Assembly (NCBI GenBank): GCA_026415505.1
Contig: JAOAGY010000006.1
Span: forward strand, 1 to 64,000
Length of the DNA stretch: 64,000 nucleotides
Direction: 5' to 3'
Source of the DNA: Chlorobiota bacterium
Lineage (GTDB): Bacteria > Bacteroidota > Ignavibacteria > Kapaibacteriales > NICIL-2
In this document: piece by piece, positions 53,095 through 61,739 of the stretch
Numbering within the stretch: position 1 is the stretch's first letter
Layout of the letters: the number at the start of each line of letters is the position of its first letter
The notes under the pieces: model-generated
Database searches by the model: none
Told to the model about the DNA's origin: nothing
The model's input: the letters and a program-made list of their open reading frames with translations, nothing else
Program-made: the position numbers and the translations under genes

Positions 53095-55275
53095 ATGAGC
53101 CGACAGTACCTAATCACCGCAGCGCTGCCATACGCCAACGGATACCTTCATCTCGGTCACATCGCCGGCGCGTATCTGCCCGCTGATCTCTATGCACGCT
53201 ACCTGCGCTTGGCAGGAGAGCGCGTCCTTTTCGTGTGCGGCTCCGACGAACACGGTGTGGCGATCACCATTCGCGCCGAACAAGAAGGCAAAACACCGCA
53301 AGAAATCGTCGATCACTACCACGCCGCCAATGCTGCAGCGTTCGCCGAACTGGGGATGACGTTCGACGTCTATGGGCGCACGTCCAGTCCCGATCATCAC
53401 CGCGTCGCGCAAGAGTGGTTCTTGGAGTTCTACCGTCGTGGTTTGCTCGACGAGCGCCAGGAGCTGCAGTTCTACGACGAGGAGGCGAAAATGTTTTTGC
53501 CCGATCGCTACGTCGAGGGAACGTGTCCGAACTGCGGCTACGATCGCGCGCGCGGCGATCAGTGCGAACAATGCGGCGCGTACTACGACCAGCTCGCATT
53601 GAAAAATCCGCGTTCGCTGGTCAGCGGCAAGCCGCCCGCGGTGCGCCCGACGACGCATTGGTACTTCCGCCTGAGCCGTTTCCAGGAGGCGCTCGAACGT
53701 TACATTGCCGAGCATGAGCGCCAGTGGAAAGACAACGTCGTCCAGCAAGCGCGCGCCTGGCTCAAACAAGGCTTGGGCGATCGCGCCATCACGCGCGATC
53801 TTCGGTGGGGCGTTCCGGTGCCGCTGCCGGATGCCGACGGCAAAGTGCTCTACGTCTGGTTCGAAGCGCTGCTCGGCTACATCAGCGCAACGCAGCTCTG
53901 GGCGCGCCAGCGCGGCACACCCGACGCATGGCACCAGTGGTGGTTGCAGTCGGACGACCGAGACACCTACTACGCCGCGTTCATCGGCAAGGACAACATC
54001 GTCTTCCACACGCTCATGTTTCCCGCCATGCTCATGGCACGTGGCGGATACATCCTGCCGGCGAACGTTCCCGCCAACGAGTTTTTGAATCTCGAAGGGC
54101 AGAAGTTTTCCAAGTCGCGCAATTGGAGCATCGATCTGCGCGATGCATTGGCGGACTTTCCTCACCCGCATCATCGGGATGCATTGCGCTATGCGTTGGC
54201 GATGAACCTGCCGGAAACGCGCGACGCCGATTTTACCTGGAGCGATTTCCAAGCACGCACCAACAACGAACTGGCAGCGATCGTAGGCAACTATGCCAAC
54301 CGCGTGCTGGCGTTTATCGTGCGGAATTTCGACGGGCGCGTGCCGATGCTCGACGCTGCCGATGCCGACATGCCCGAACGGTGGCGCCGAGTGGTCGCCG
54401 ATGCCGTTGCTGCTGCGCCGGAGGAGCGTGCCCGCGTTCTCTCTGCCGCTGCCGATCGTTTTTCCGCCGAAGAGCGTGCAATGATTGCAGCGCTCGTCAC
54501 CGGTGCCGACGCAGTTGCCGCCAATTACCGCGCCTTTCGCTTCCGCGATGCCGTCAGCGAAACCATCGCCATTGCGCGCGCTGCCAACAAGTTCTTCAAC
54601 GATGCCGCACCGTGGAAGTCGCTCACCGAGGACCCCGCCCGCTGCGCACGCACGCTCTACACCTGCCTTCAAGTGTTGCGCGCCATCGGCGTGGCGATTG
54701 CACCGGTAGCGCCCAATCTCGGCGAGCGTATTCAGCGACTCTGCGGCGCCGAGCATCCAGCCACCGGCGCTGCCAGCGACGGCGAGGCTGGCGACAACGT
54801 CTGGGCGACGATCCCGCTGCCGACGATCGAACAAGGTACGCCGGTCGGTCCAGCCGAACGTCTCGTCGAGCAAATCACCGACGAGCAAATCGCCGCCGAG
54901 CGAGCAAAGCTCGGCACCGTTGCAGCCCCGACCCCTGCTCCGACCGACGAAAGTCGCATCACGATCGAAGAATTCGGTCGCATCGAGCTTCGCACGGCAC
55001 GCATCCTTTCCGCCGAGCGTGTGCCGAAATCGCAAAAGCTCGTCAAACTCATCGTCGATCTCGGCACCGAGCAACGGCAAATCGTCGCCGGTATCGGCAA
55101 GCACTATGCGCCGGAAGAGCTGGTCGGACTCGACATCGTCGTCGTCGCCAACCTGCAGCCTGCGAGTTTGATGGGTGTCGAATCGCAAGGCATGTTGCTG
55201 GCTGCAAACAGTGGCGAGCAACTCGTTCTCGTCTCGCCGCGCGGGCAGGTGCCGCCAGGCTCGGTGGTGCGATAG
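53095..55275 (+). CDS. metG: Methionyl-tRNA synthetase with C-terminal tRNA-binding domain
   Basis: This class I synthetase has 726 residues. The HIGH motif is YLHLGHIAG, the zinc knuckle CPNCGY and CEQCG (about 144-165), and the KMSKS motif is present as KFSKS (EGQKFSKSRNW). The C-terminal OB-fold tRNA-binding domain (about 615-726; ITIEEFGRIELRTARIL to VSPRGQVPPGSVV) gives the dimeric E. coli-like form. Lys-to-Phe variation at the second position of KMSKS is common. It is monocistronic and starts near a good promoter. The opposite-strand 733-residue ORF is a codon-bias shadow. Confidence 0.96.
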   Translation: MSRQYLITAALPYANGYLHLGHIAGAYLPADLYARYLRLAGERVLFVCGSDEHGVAITIRAEQEGKTPQEIVDHYHAANAAAFAELGMTFDVYGRTSSPDHHRVAQEWFLEFYRRGLLDERQELQFYDEEAKMFLPDRYVEGTCPNCGYDRARGDQCEQCGAYYDQLALKNPRSLVSGKPPAVRPTTHWYFRLSRFQEALERYIAEHERQWKDNVVQQARAWLKQGLGDRAITRDLRWGVPVPLPDADGKVLYVWFEALLGYISATQLWARQRGTPDAWHQWWLQSDDRDTYYAAFIGKDNIVFHTLMFPAMLMARGGYILPANVPANEFLNLEGQKFSKSRNWSIDLRDALADFPHPHHRDALRYALAMNLPETRDADFTWSDFQARTNNELAAIVGNYANRVLAFIVRNFDGRVPMLDAADADMPERWRRVVADAVAAAPEERARVLSAAADRFSAEERAMIAALVTGADAVAANYRAFRFRDAVSETIAIARAANKFFNDAAPWKSLTEDPARCARTLYTCLQVLRAIGVAIAPVAPNLGERIQRLCGAEHPATGAASDGEAGDNVWATIPLPTIEQGTPVGPAERLVEQITDEQIAAERAKLGTVAAPTPAPTDESRITIEEFGRIELRTARILSAERVPKSQKLVKLIVDLGTEQRQIVAGIGKHYAPEELVGLDIVVVANLQPASLMGVESQGMLLAANSGEQLVLVSPRGQVPPGSVVR

Positions 55276-55310
55276 TAAATTCGCTCCCGGTCGAACTGTT
55301 TCCGAACGCA

Positions 55311-56252
55311 ATGCTGCGGTACATCGTCGGTCGTCTCGGCTACACCGTGCTGATGCTGCTGGGCGTGGTAACGGTGTCGTTTTTCCTGGTGCGTGCCATT
55401 CCGGGCGATCCGGCGCGTGTCATGCTTGGTCAACGCGCCGACGAAGCCACGTTGGCAGCGCTGCGCCAGCAGTACGGATTCGACAAGCCGCTCTACGTGC
55501 AGTACTGGCGATACCTCGAACGATTGGCAGTGGGCGATTGGGGACGCTCGATCGCATCGAACCGACCGGTGCTCGAAGTCATCGCCGACCGCTTGCCTGC
55601 GACAGCGCTGCTGGCATCGGTTGCGATGGCGATCGCAACGGTGCTCGGAATCGTGCTGGGGGTCGTGTCGGCACTCAAAGCCAACACCTGGCTCGACAGC
55701 GCCACGATGGCACTGGCACAGTTCGGCATTTCGCTGCCCTCGATCGTGATGGCGATATTCCTGGCAGTGCTCTTCGGCGAAATTTTGCCGTGGTTCCCGA
55801 TCGCCGGCTACGTCGATCGCGGCATCGAGTACTTGGTGCTGCCCGCAGTGACGCTCGGCATCCGTCCGCTGGCGATCATCGCACGTGTGACGCGATCGAG
55901 CATGCTCGACGTGCTCGGTCAGGATTACATCCGCACTGCGCACGCGAAAGGATTGCCGTACTGGCGCGTGATGCTGCTGCATGCGCTCCGCAATGCGCTC
56001 AATCCCGTCGTGACGACCGTCGGCACGTGGTTCGCCGGATTGCTCGCCGGTGCGTACTTCGTCGAGTACATCTTCAACTGGCCCGGAATCGGAAGTGCCG
56101 CATTCGACGCGATCACCAAACTCGATTATCCGCTCATTCAGGGAACGGTACTGCTGACGGCGATCGTTTTCGTCGTCGTCAACTTTTTCTCGGACGTCCT
56201 CTATGCGCTGCTCGATCCGCGAGTAGAACTGGCGACGGCACAGCAACCATGA
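55311..56252 (+). CDS. ABC transporter permease, DppB/OppB type
   Basis: The 313-residue membrane protein has six helices and the first-helix signature RLGYTVLMLLGVVTVSFFLVRAIPGDPA of peptide/nickel permeases. The EAA loop is DYIRTAHAKGLPYWRVMLLHALRNALNP. Substrate-binding, second permease (DppC) and ATPase genes are not adjacent, so it is an orphan. The ATG at 55311 is preferred (MLRYIVGRLGY). It is 35 bases after metG and its stop overlaps the msrA start (ATGA), so it could be co-transcribed with metG. Confidence 0.92.
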   Translation: MLRYIVGRLGYTVLMLLGVVTVSFFLVRAIPGDPARVMLGQRADEATLAALRQQYGFDKPLYVQYWRYLERLAVGDWGRSIASNRPVLEVIADRLPATALLASVAMAIATVLGIVLGVVSALKANTWLDSATMALAQFGISLPSIVMAIFLAVLFGEILPWFPIAGYVDRGIEYLVLPAVTLGIRPLAIIARVTRSSMLDVLGQDYIRTAHAKGLPYWRVMLLHALRNALNPVVTTVGTWFAGLLAGAYFVEYIFNWPGIGSAAFDAITKLDYPLIQGTVLLTAIVFVVVNFFSDVLYALLDPRVELATAQQP

Positions 56253-56902
56253 AAGGCGGATTGATCGCAACGATGCTGGTGCTGGCGCTGGGCTGCCAGG
56301 CTCGCGATCGCGTGGCGCCGAAGCCGATTGACTCACGATCGAACATCGAAACAATGGCAAACGATTCGCTCCAACAGGCAACGTTCGGTGCCGGATGCTT
56401 TTGGTGCACCGAGGCGATCTTTTCGCGACTCGACGGCGTCGTTTCGGTCGTCCCGGGCTACAGCGGCGGCACGACGCCGAATCCCACCTACGAAGAGGTT
56501 TGCACTGGCACGACCGGTCACGCCGAAGTGTGCCAGATCACGTTCGATCCTCGCCGCATCAGCTACGACGAGCTTCTCGAGGTGTTCTGGAAAACGCACG
56601 ATCCGACTACACCGAACCGACAGGGCAACGACGTCGGCACGCAGTACCGCTCGGTGATTTTCTACCACGACGAGCACCAACGCCAGCGCGCCGAGTACTA
56701 CAAGCGTAAGCTCGACGAAAGCGGCATTTTTCCGGCGCCGATCGTCACCGAGATCGTTCCGTTCGAGCGCTTCTATCCTGCCGAAGAATACCACCACCGC
56801 TACTTCGAGCGCAATCCGACGAAAGCGTACTGCGCGTTGGTCATCCGACCGAAGATCGAAAAGTTCGAGCAGGTTTTCCGCGACAAGCTTCGCGCGCGAT
56901 GA
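56249..56902 (+). CDS. msrA: Peptide-methionine (S)-S-oxide reductase, lipoprotein form
   Basis: MsrA reduces methionine-S-sulfoxide in proteins. The 217-residue product has a signal peptide with the lipobox LALGC (Cys16), so the enzyme is exported and lipid-anchored. The active-site motif is FGAGCFWCTEA, followed by VSVVPGYSGG and the GNDVGTQYRSVIFYH segment. The exported form suits repair of oxidised envelope proteins. The ATG at 56249 overlaps the permease stop. The track start at 55175 is a frame artefact. It overlaps the TonB-domain gene by 4 bases. Confidence 0.93.
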   Translation: MKGGLIATMLVLALGCQARDRVAPKPIDSRSNIETMANDSLQQATFGAGCFWCTEAIFSRLDGVVSVVPGYSGGTTPNPTYEEVCTGTTGHAEVCQITFDPRRISYDELLEVFWKTHDPTTPNRQGNDVGTQYRSVIFYHDEHQRQRAEYYKRKLDESGIFPAPIVTEIVPFERFYPAEEYHHRYFERNPTKAYCALVIRPKIEKFEQVFRDKLRAR

Positions 56903-57279
56903 GCGACAAGCGACAACGAAAAAAGCAATTTCTGCGGACGCCGAGCTATCCCGGCGGCACGAAAGCACTGGCGGAGTTCATCCAGCGGAATTTGCGCTAT
57001 CCGACCGAAGCACTGGCGCGGCGCGTCGAGGGGGACGTTCACGTCGCCTTCGAGGTGGACGAAGAGGGCGTCGTGCACCGCGCGCGCATCGTGCGCGGCA
57101 TCGGCGCCGGATGCGACGAAGAAGCGCTGCGGCTGGTCTCGATGCTGCGGTACAAACCGGTGCGCAATCGCGGTGTGAAAGTGACCTCGCACATGGACCT
57201 GGTCATTCACTTTCGCTTGCCGCAGGCGCAGCCGGTGCAGATCGTCTATCACTACCGCTCGTCGGGCGACTCATCATGA
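56899..57279 (+). CDS. TonB C-terminal-like domain protein without membrane anchor
   Basis: The 126-residue product is a single TonB C-terminal domain: [59 protein letters not shown], ending VIHFRLP. It has no signal peptide or membrane helix and starts [12 protein letters not shown], so it looks cytoplasmic as annotated, or is part of a complex. It overlaps msrA by 4 bases and runs 77 bases into the 3' end of the convergent pta gene. Confidence 0.82.
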   Translation: MSDKRQRKKQFLRTPSYPGGTKALAEFIQRNLRYPTEALARRVEGDVHVAFEVDEEGVVHRARIVRGIGAGCDEEALRLVSMLRYKPVRNRGVKVTSHMDLVIHFRLPQAQPVQIVYHYRSSGDSS

Positions 57280-58234
57280 GCGCAATGGATGCGACCCACA
57301 CGATGTCCTGCGCCGAACATCCGCGCGACAGGTCGCAGTACGGCTTTGCCAAACCTTGCACGATCGGTCCGAGCGCGACAGCGCCAGCGAGTCGCTCGGT
57401 GAGTTTGTAGGCAATGTTGCCGGCATCGAGATCGGGGAAAATCAGCACCGTTGCTCGACCAGCCACTGGCGAGCCAGGAGCTTTGCGCGCAGCGACGTCC
57501 GGAACGAGCGCTGCGTCGCCTTGCAACTCGCCGTCGCACGTCAGCTCGGGTGCTCGCTCGCGTGCAATCGCCACGGCGCGCTGCACTTTCTCGACGCGTG
57601 GATGCGACGCACTGCCTTTGGTCGAAAACGACAGGAACGCCACGCGTGGCTCTTCGCCCATGATGCGGCGGTAGTTGTCGCTCGTGGCGAGAGCGATCTC
57701 GGCGAGTTGTTCCGGCGTCGGATCGGGGACGACCCCGCAATCGGCGTAGAACAGCGCGCGATCGGCGAGCACCATCACGAAAAAGCTGCTGGCGATCGAG
57801 ATGCCCGGTGCCAGTCCGACCGTCGCAAGTGCCGCGCGGAGCACGTCGCTGGTGGTCGAAAGCGAACCAGCGACGACGGTATCCACCTCGCCTCGCAAAA
57901 GCATCAGACCGGCAGCGTACAACGGATTGTGCATCCGCTGGAGGGCATGCCGGCGATCGGGCACTTTGGGCGATCGCAAGCGGAGGTAGTCGTCGGCGAG
58001 TGCGTCGGCGATCGTCGCAGGATCGGTGATTGCGATGCCCGAGGCGCGATCGGCGACTTCCGCAATCGCCGCCGCAGTGCCGACGAGCACCGGCTCAGCG
58101 ATACCGCGCGCGGCGATGATGCGCGCTGCCTCGATCGTGCGCGGATCGGTCGCGTCGGGAAACGCGATGCGTCCGCCGATGGCTGCAGCGCGCTGTTCGA
58201 GCGTAGCCAGGAAACGGCGCTGAAAATCGGTCAT
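57203..58234 (-). CDS. pta: Phosphate acetyltransferase (Pta)
   Basis: The 343-residue enzyme interconverts acetyl-CoA and acetyl phosphate. Family motifs are [41 protein letters not shown] and [29 protein letters not shown] near the end. About 20 Ser/Ala/Pro-rich residues follow the normal end ([15 protein letters not shown]), lying over the convergent TonB-domain gene. The ATG at 58234 (MTDFQRRF) is preferred over the track start at 58300. No ackA is adjacent. Confidence 0.93.
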   Translation of the reverse strand: MTDFQRRFLATLEQRAAAIGGRIAFPDATDPRTIEAARIIAARGIAEPVLVGTAAAIAEVADRASGIAITDPATIADALADDYLRLRSPKVPDRRHALQRMHNPLYAAGLMLLRGEVDTVVAGSLSTTSDVLRAALATVGLAPGISIASSFFVMVLADRALFYADCGVVPDPTPEQLAEIALATSDNYRRIMGEEPRVAFLSFSTKGSASHPRVEKVQRAVAIARERAPELTCDGELQGDAALVPDVAARKAPGSPVAGRATVLIFPDLDAGNIAYKLTERLAGAVALGPIVQGLAKPYCDLSRGCSAQDIVWVASIALMMSRPTSGSDRRSAPAAPAASESE

Positions 58235-58282
58235 CGTCAGTGGTGCGTTGTGAGCCGATGCAAAAATCCGTAGAAGTACGGA

Positions 58283-58313
58283 TTGAGCCACGTTCGGCAT
58301 TCTGGTTAGTTTG
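58283..58313 (+). promoter_or_regulatory. Probable promoter of the small RNA/leader (-33 TTG, -7 TTAGTTTG)
   Basis: TTG at 58283, exactly 20 bases, then TTAGTTTG, seven of eight matches to TA-N2-TTTG. The spacing equals that of the promoter at 38090. The predicted transcript begins near 58320. Confidence 0.45.
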
Positions 58314-58319
58314 CCGTCG

Positions 58320-58406
58320 TGTGAGGGTACAAGACGTTCGATGAGGGGGCTCTACTCCGGGATAGGTCGGGGCGTGCGGCACAAGCCGTGCGCCCTCGAC
58401 TTTTTT
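58320..58406 (+). ncRNA. Candidate small RNA or terminated 5' leader
   Basis: About 87 bases separate the predicted start from a strong intrinsic terminator. The segment contains further possible stems (CGTC/GACG around 58316-58337). It does not match the SRP RNA, tmRNA, 6S or riboswitch consensus sequences I know. It is either an independent sRNA or an attenuated leader of the membrane protein gene at 58448. Confidence 0.4.
58366..58406 (+). terminator. Intrinsic terminator upstream of the membrane protein gene
   Basis: GTCGGGGCGTGCGGC-ACAA-GCCGTGCGCCCTCGAC pairs over about 14 positions (three wobbles, one bulge) and is followed by TTTTTT. It lies 42 bases before the 58448 ATG, in a gap between divergent genes, so no plus-strand gene ends here. 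Confidence 0.8.
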
Positions 58407-58447
58407 GGGGATGCCGTAATTTTTCCGCCGACACCGTCGCACGGATT

Positions 58448-59419
58448 ATGGACACGCTTTCGACCTATCGCCGATTGCATCGCACGACGCTCGCGCAAGG
58501 AGCGGTGTTCGCGTTGCTGGCGCTCATCGGTGCCGTCGCGTTTTTCGAGCTGATCGCCTTGCCGCTGTTGGATGTCGTCTTTCGCGACTGGCTCGGTGCA
58601 GAGGTTCGCCGCGTCAACCGCTGGTTCGAATGGATGCTCGTCGTCGCAGGCAACGGCGAGCAGCTCTACCGAGAGACCGAAGCGAAGGTGTATCTGTTCA
58701 ATCCGATGCTCTCGCTGCTGCCGATCGTTGCAGCAGTGGGCTTTCTGATAGCGATGATCGCCAGTGCGCTGCTACCGCGCCGGCTGGGACTGGTTCGCAA
58801 AAACCTCGAACGCGAAATCGCGCAGGCATTGCATCGAGTAGCGCATCGCATTGCCGGCGATGCAAGCAGTAGCGACGAACTCGCCGTGCTGCGCGCACGG
58901 ATCGAGTCCGCCACTGCCGAACAGCTCTACGCACTCGAGGACGAATTCGGGATTGCTCACGACGAACTGTTGCTGCTCCAACGTGCGCTCCAATGGTCGC
59001 GCGGCGGCATCGGACGGCTCCTCTACCTCGGTGCAGCGCTGCGATTGTACATGCGTAACCATTTCACGGTCGAATACGAGCAAGCAGTGCTGGGCAGCAT
59101 CTACGTCGGTGCAGCGGTGCTCATCATCATCATCGGTTTGCGCGGCTTGCAGTTCATCCCGAAAGAGCGCCCGTCGCTGGTGCTCTTTGCCATCGCGCTG
59201 GAATTCGTGCTCTTGATCGCGTATGCAGCGACGTTGATGTTCTCGCGTCCGGAAGAAAGCGATCGCCCGCCGACGACCGAACTGGGCGGTTTGATGGGAG
59301 CCATCGGCACTCCGAGTGGTCCGCTGGCATCGGTCGAGTATGCCGAAAAATTACTGCGGATGTTCATTGCGCTGCCGCCGCCCGGTCGCGATCGTTCCAG
59401 CCACGAGCAATCGCGCTGA
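58448..59419 (+). CDS. Polytopic membrane protein of unknown function
   Basis: I do not recognise this 323-residue protein. It has a first helix at about 20-45 (GAVFALLALIGAVAFFELIAL), a second at 80-105 (LSLLPIVAAVGFLIAMIASALL), a long amphipathic cytoplasmic-type segment (105-215), and two more helices at about 218-235 and 245-270. The tail is polar. The ATG at 58448 is used rather than the track start at 58388, which lies inside the terminator. Its 3' end overlaps the convergent glycosyltransferase gene by 56 bases. Confidence 0.65.
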   Translation: MDTLSTYRRLHRTTLAQGAVFALLALIGAVAFFELIALPLLDVVFRDWLGAEVRRVNRWFEWMLVVAGNGEQLYRETEAKVYLFNPMLSLLPIVAAVGFLIAMIASALLPRRLGLVRKNLEREIAQALHRVAHRIAGDASSSDELAVLRARIESATAEQLYALEDEFGIAHDELLLLQRALQWSRGGIGRLLYLGAALRLYMRNHFTVEYEQAVLGSIYVGAAVLIIIIGLRGLQFIPKERPSLVLFAIALEFVLLIAYAATLMFSRPEESDRPPTTELGGLMGAIGTPSGPLASVEYAEKLLRMFIALPPPGRDRSSHEQSR

Positions 59420-60287
59420 AGACGGCAAAGTGAACGATCGCACGTTCGAGCGGAGCAATTCGATTGGGCACCATTCGGAGCAACACGTCAGGCAGCGGCG
59501 AAAGCGCCAGCCCGCGCAGCAGTCTGTCCCGTAGTCGCTTGCCGAGCAGGTATTGCACGCCGAAAATATCCCGCACGTCGGGATGCTTGCCGAGAATGTA
59601 GTGCAGATTCTCGCTGCCGAACGCTCGCATTTGTGCCAGCGCCGTGTCGAGCGTTTTGTTCATCGTGCTCCATCCCAGAGCGCGGGCATTGAAGATCACC
59701 GGAAGCTCGAAGGTTTTGTGCAAACGAATCGCCAGCTCGGTATCGCCACCACCGTAGCTGCGCATCGCTTCGTCTTGACCGCCGAGCCGACGGAAACAAT
59801 CGCTGGGCATGGCGACGTTGCCGGTCGTCAGGTAGTAGTACGGCACGCGCTCGCCGTGGCGGTACTTGTTTTTGCCGCGCGTTTGGATGTAGCGCGCCCA
59901 GACGTTGTCGCCGGTGTTCGTGTAGCGGATGTCGCCGAGCGAGATGCATCGTTGCTGACTCAGTAGCCGATAGTGCTGATCGAGCCACTCGGGCGAGGGC
60001 ACGATGTCCGAATCGAGCATCGCAAGGAGCGGCGCGTGCAGTTCGCCCAGTGCCAAATTGCGCGTCGCATTGCGTCCGCGATGTGCGTTACCGGGATGGC
60101 TGAGCACCACCAACTCGAACGGCAGCGAGAGGGTGCCGAGCAAACGACGAACGCCAGCGCTTTCGCCGTCTATGCAGAGCAGCACGCGAAAGCTTTCGAG
60201 CGACTGCTGCGCCAAACCCTGCAAGCACGCAGCAAGCTCATCGGGATTGTCGTAGGTCGGAACGATGACGTCGAACGTCGCGCTCAT
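59364..60287 (-). CDS. Family 2 glycosyltransferase
   Basis: The 307-residue GT-A fold enzyme has a nucleotide-sugar start FDVIVPTYDNPDELAACLQGL, the DxD-type motif LLAMLDSDIVPSPEWL and the acceptor-region YGGGDTELAIRL. It has no membrane helix, so it is cytoplasmic. The acceptor and sugar are unknown. It may act on polysaccharide or lipid-linked sugar, given the kdsB/rfbA/wzx genes in the wider window. The ATG at 60287 overlaps the dapB stop by 4 bases. The track version (61034) reads into dapB. Confidence 0.88.
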   Translation of the reverse strand: MSATFDVIVPTYDNPDELAACLQGLAQQSLESFRVLLCIDGESAGVRRLLGTLSLPFELVVLSHPGNAHRGRNATRNLALGELHAPLLAMLDSDIVPSPEWLDQHYRLLSQQRCISLGDIRYTNTGDNVWARYIQTRGKNKYRHGERVPYYYLTTGNVAMPSDCFRRLGGQDEAMRSYGGGDTELAIRLHKTFELPVIFNARALGWSTMNKTLDTALAQMRAFGSENLHYILGKHPDVRDIFGVQYLLGKRLRDRLLRGLALSPLPDVLLRMVPNRIAPLERAIVHFAVFSAIARGWNDRDRAAAAQ

Positions 60288-61024
60288 CGCTGGCTTGTCG
60301 CTGCGACGATCTCGAACGCACAATCGGCGAAACGATACAGACCCCGCCGACCGACGATCCATTCGGCAGCGAGCACAGCACCGAGCGCAAAACCGCGTCG
60401 AGACTTGGCTGTGTGGACGATCTCGATCGTGTCCGCTTCCGAATCTGCCGTGATTGTGTGGATGCCGGCGATCGTTCCGACGCGAGCGGAACTGATGGTG
60501 ATTGCGTCGGGCTGGATCGGTGGAGTCGGTTCGGTCGCGATCGGTCGCGGCACGGGAGAATGCTCGGCAAGCGTACGTGTCAGCAGCAATGCCGTCCCGC
60601 TCGGTGCATCGCGTTTGGCGCGGTGGTGAACCTCGTGCAGGTGGAGCTGATAGCCGAGCGCTGGTGTGGCATGTTCGGCGAGCACGGCAGCCAATCGAGC
60701 GACGATTGCAACGCCGATCGAAAAATTCGCACCGACGACGATGCCGATGCGTTCGGCGGCACGTTCGAGCATGGCTTCGTCGCGCCAGCCGGTCGTGCCG
60801 ATTACCAGCGGAATCTCTGCCTCGGCGCAGAGCCGAAGATGAGCGGCGACGCACTCGGCTCGCGAGAAATCGAGCGCAACGTCCGCCGATCGCAAACGGT
60901 CGAGCGTTGCCGGTTCTGCCGATGTCGCTCGCGAAACGACCGCATGTCCGCGCTCGATCGCCACTGTTTCGATCGCTGTGCCCATGCGTCCATAGCCGAG
61001 CAGTGCCATGCGGAGTGGCTTCAT
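60284..61024 (-). CDS. dapB: 4-hydroxy-tetrahydrodipicolinate reductase
   Basis: DapB reduces hydroxy-tetrahydrodipicolinate in the lysine/diaminopimelate pathway. The 246-residue protein has the Rossmann start MALLGYGRMGTAI and the DFSR segment. It also has VIGTTGW, the catalytic loop HLHEVHHRAKRDAPSGTA and AKSRRGFALGAVLAAEWI. It is the middle gene of an ftsE-dapB-GT2 chain with 4-base overlaps at both ends. Confidence 0.95.
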   Translation of the reverse strand: MKPLRMALLGYGRMGTAIETVAIERGHAVVSRATSAEPATLDRLRSADVALDFSRAECVAAHLRLCAEAEIPLVIGTTGWRDEAMLERAAERIGIVVGANFSIGVAIVARLAAVLAEHATPALGYQLHLHEVHHRAKRDAPSGTALLLTRTLAEHSPVPRPIATEPTPPIQPDAITISSARVGTIAGIHTITADSEADTIEIVHTAKSRRGFALGAVLAAEWIVGRRGLYRFADCAFEIVAATSQR

Positions 61025-61701
61025 GGACCGGCAACGGGAATGTCCGTCGAAACCAATCGCCCTTCGTAGAGCGCTACCCGCTGTGGGGCAGCAAAGTGCG
61101 CAGCGAAAAACGGATCGTGTGTGGCGACGATCACCGTTGCACCGCGTTGGTTTTCTTTCCGCAGCTCGTCGGCAATGCGAGCGGTGGTGTCCACGTCGAG
61201 ATTGCCCGTCGGTTCGTCGGCGATGATGCACTGCGGCTCGTGGACAACCGCTCGCGCGATGCCGATGATGTGCCGCTCGCCCATCGAGCATTGGGACGGA
61301 AATTTTTCGCGCACGTAGCTGATGCCGAAGCGAACAAGCACGTCGAGCGTCCGGCGCCGTGCCTCTGCCATCGGCACTTTTCGCAGCAGAAGCATCAGCA
61401 GAATGTTGTCGAATACCGTCAGCTCGTCGAGCAAACGGACGTCTTGGAATGCAATTCCCATCGAGCGGCGCAGTTGCACTAGACGCCGCCGCGAGAGCGC
61501 GCTGGTGCGTTGCCCGCTGATGAACACTGCACCGGTCGTCGGGAGAACGTCGGCATAGAGCAGGCGCAGAAAAGTGGTTTTCCCCGAACCGGTCGGTCCG
61601 GTCACCAGCAACAGACTGCCGCTGGGGATGTGCAAGGTGATGTCGGCGAGCGCTGGTATTCGGTCGAAGTGAACGCTGACGTTCTGCAAATCGAACTGCA
61701 T
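61021..61701 (-). CDS. ftsE: Cell-division ATP-binding protein FtsE
   Basis: FtsE works with FtsX to control septal peptidoglycan hydrolysis. The 226-residue ABC ATPase has Walker A TGPTGSGKTTFL, Q-loop IAFQDVRLL and Walker B CIIADEPTGNLD. The signature motif, usually LSGGEQQR, reads CSMGERHI here, which is unusual for a working ABC ATPase. The H-loop is ATHDPF. FtsX is not adjacent. The ATG at 61701 has a perfect -7 box 25 bases upstream. Its stop overlaps the dapB start. Confidence 0.9.
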   Translation of the reverse strand: MQFDLQNVSVHFDRIPALADITLHIPSGSLLLVTGPTGSGKTTFLRLLYADVLPTTGAVFISGQRTSALSRRRLVQLRRSMGIAFQDVRLLDELTVFDNILLMLLLRKVPMAEARRRTLDVLVRFGISYVREKFPSQCSMGERHIIGIARAVVHEPQCIIADEPTGNLDVDTTARIADELRKENQRGATVIVATHDPFFAAHFAAPQRVALYEGRLVSTDIPVAGP

Positions 61702-61726
61702 GCAGCATGCCGGAACGTGAGGCGAG

Positions 61727-61734
61727 CAAAGTTA
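61727..61734 (-). promoter_or_regulatory. -7 promoter box of ftsE-dapB-GT2
   Basis: TAACTTTG matches TA-N2-TTTG exactly and lies 25 bases before the ftsE ATG, immediately after the hydrolase stop. Confidence 0.55.
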
Positions 61735-61739
61735 CGATG

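Noticed and set aside
53110-55311. 733-residue minus-strand ORF opposite metG
   Set aside because: It has no recognisable motif, and metG shows all its catalytic motifs on the plus strand. Long antisense ORFs are expected from the codon bias here (also 24555 plus, 29104 plus, 55104 minus).
58320-58406. SRP (4.5S) RNA or a known riboswitch
   Set aside because: The conserved SRP domain IV sequence (GGAAGG/AGCA type loop) is absent, and I could match no riboswitch consensus.
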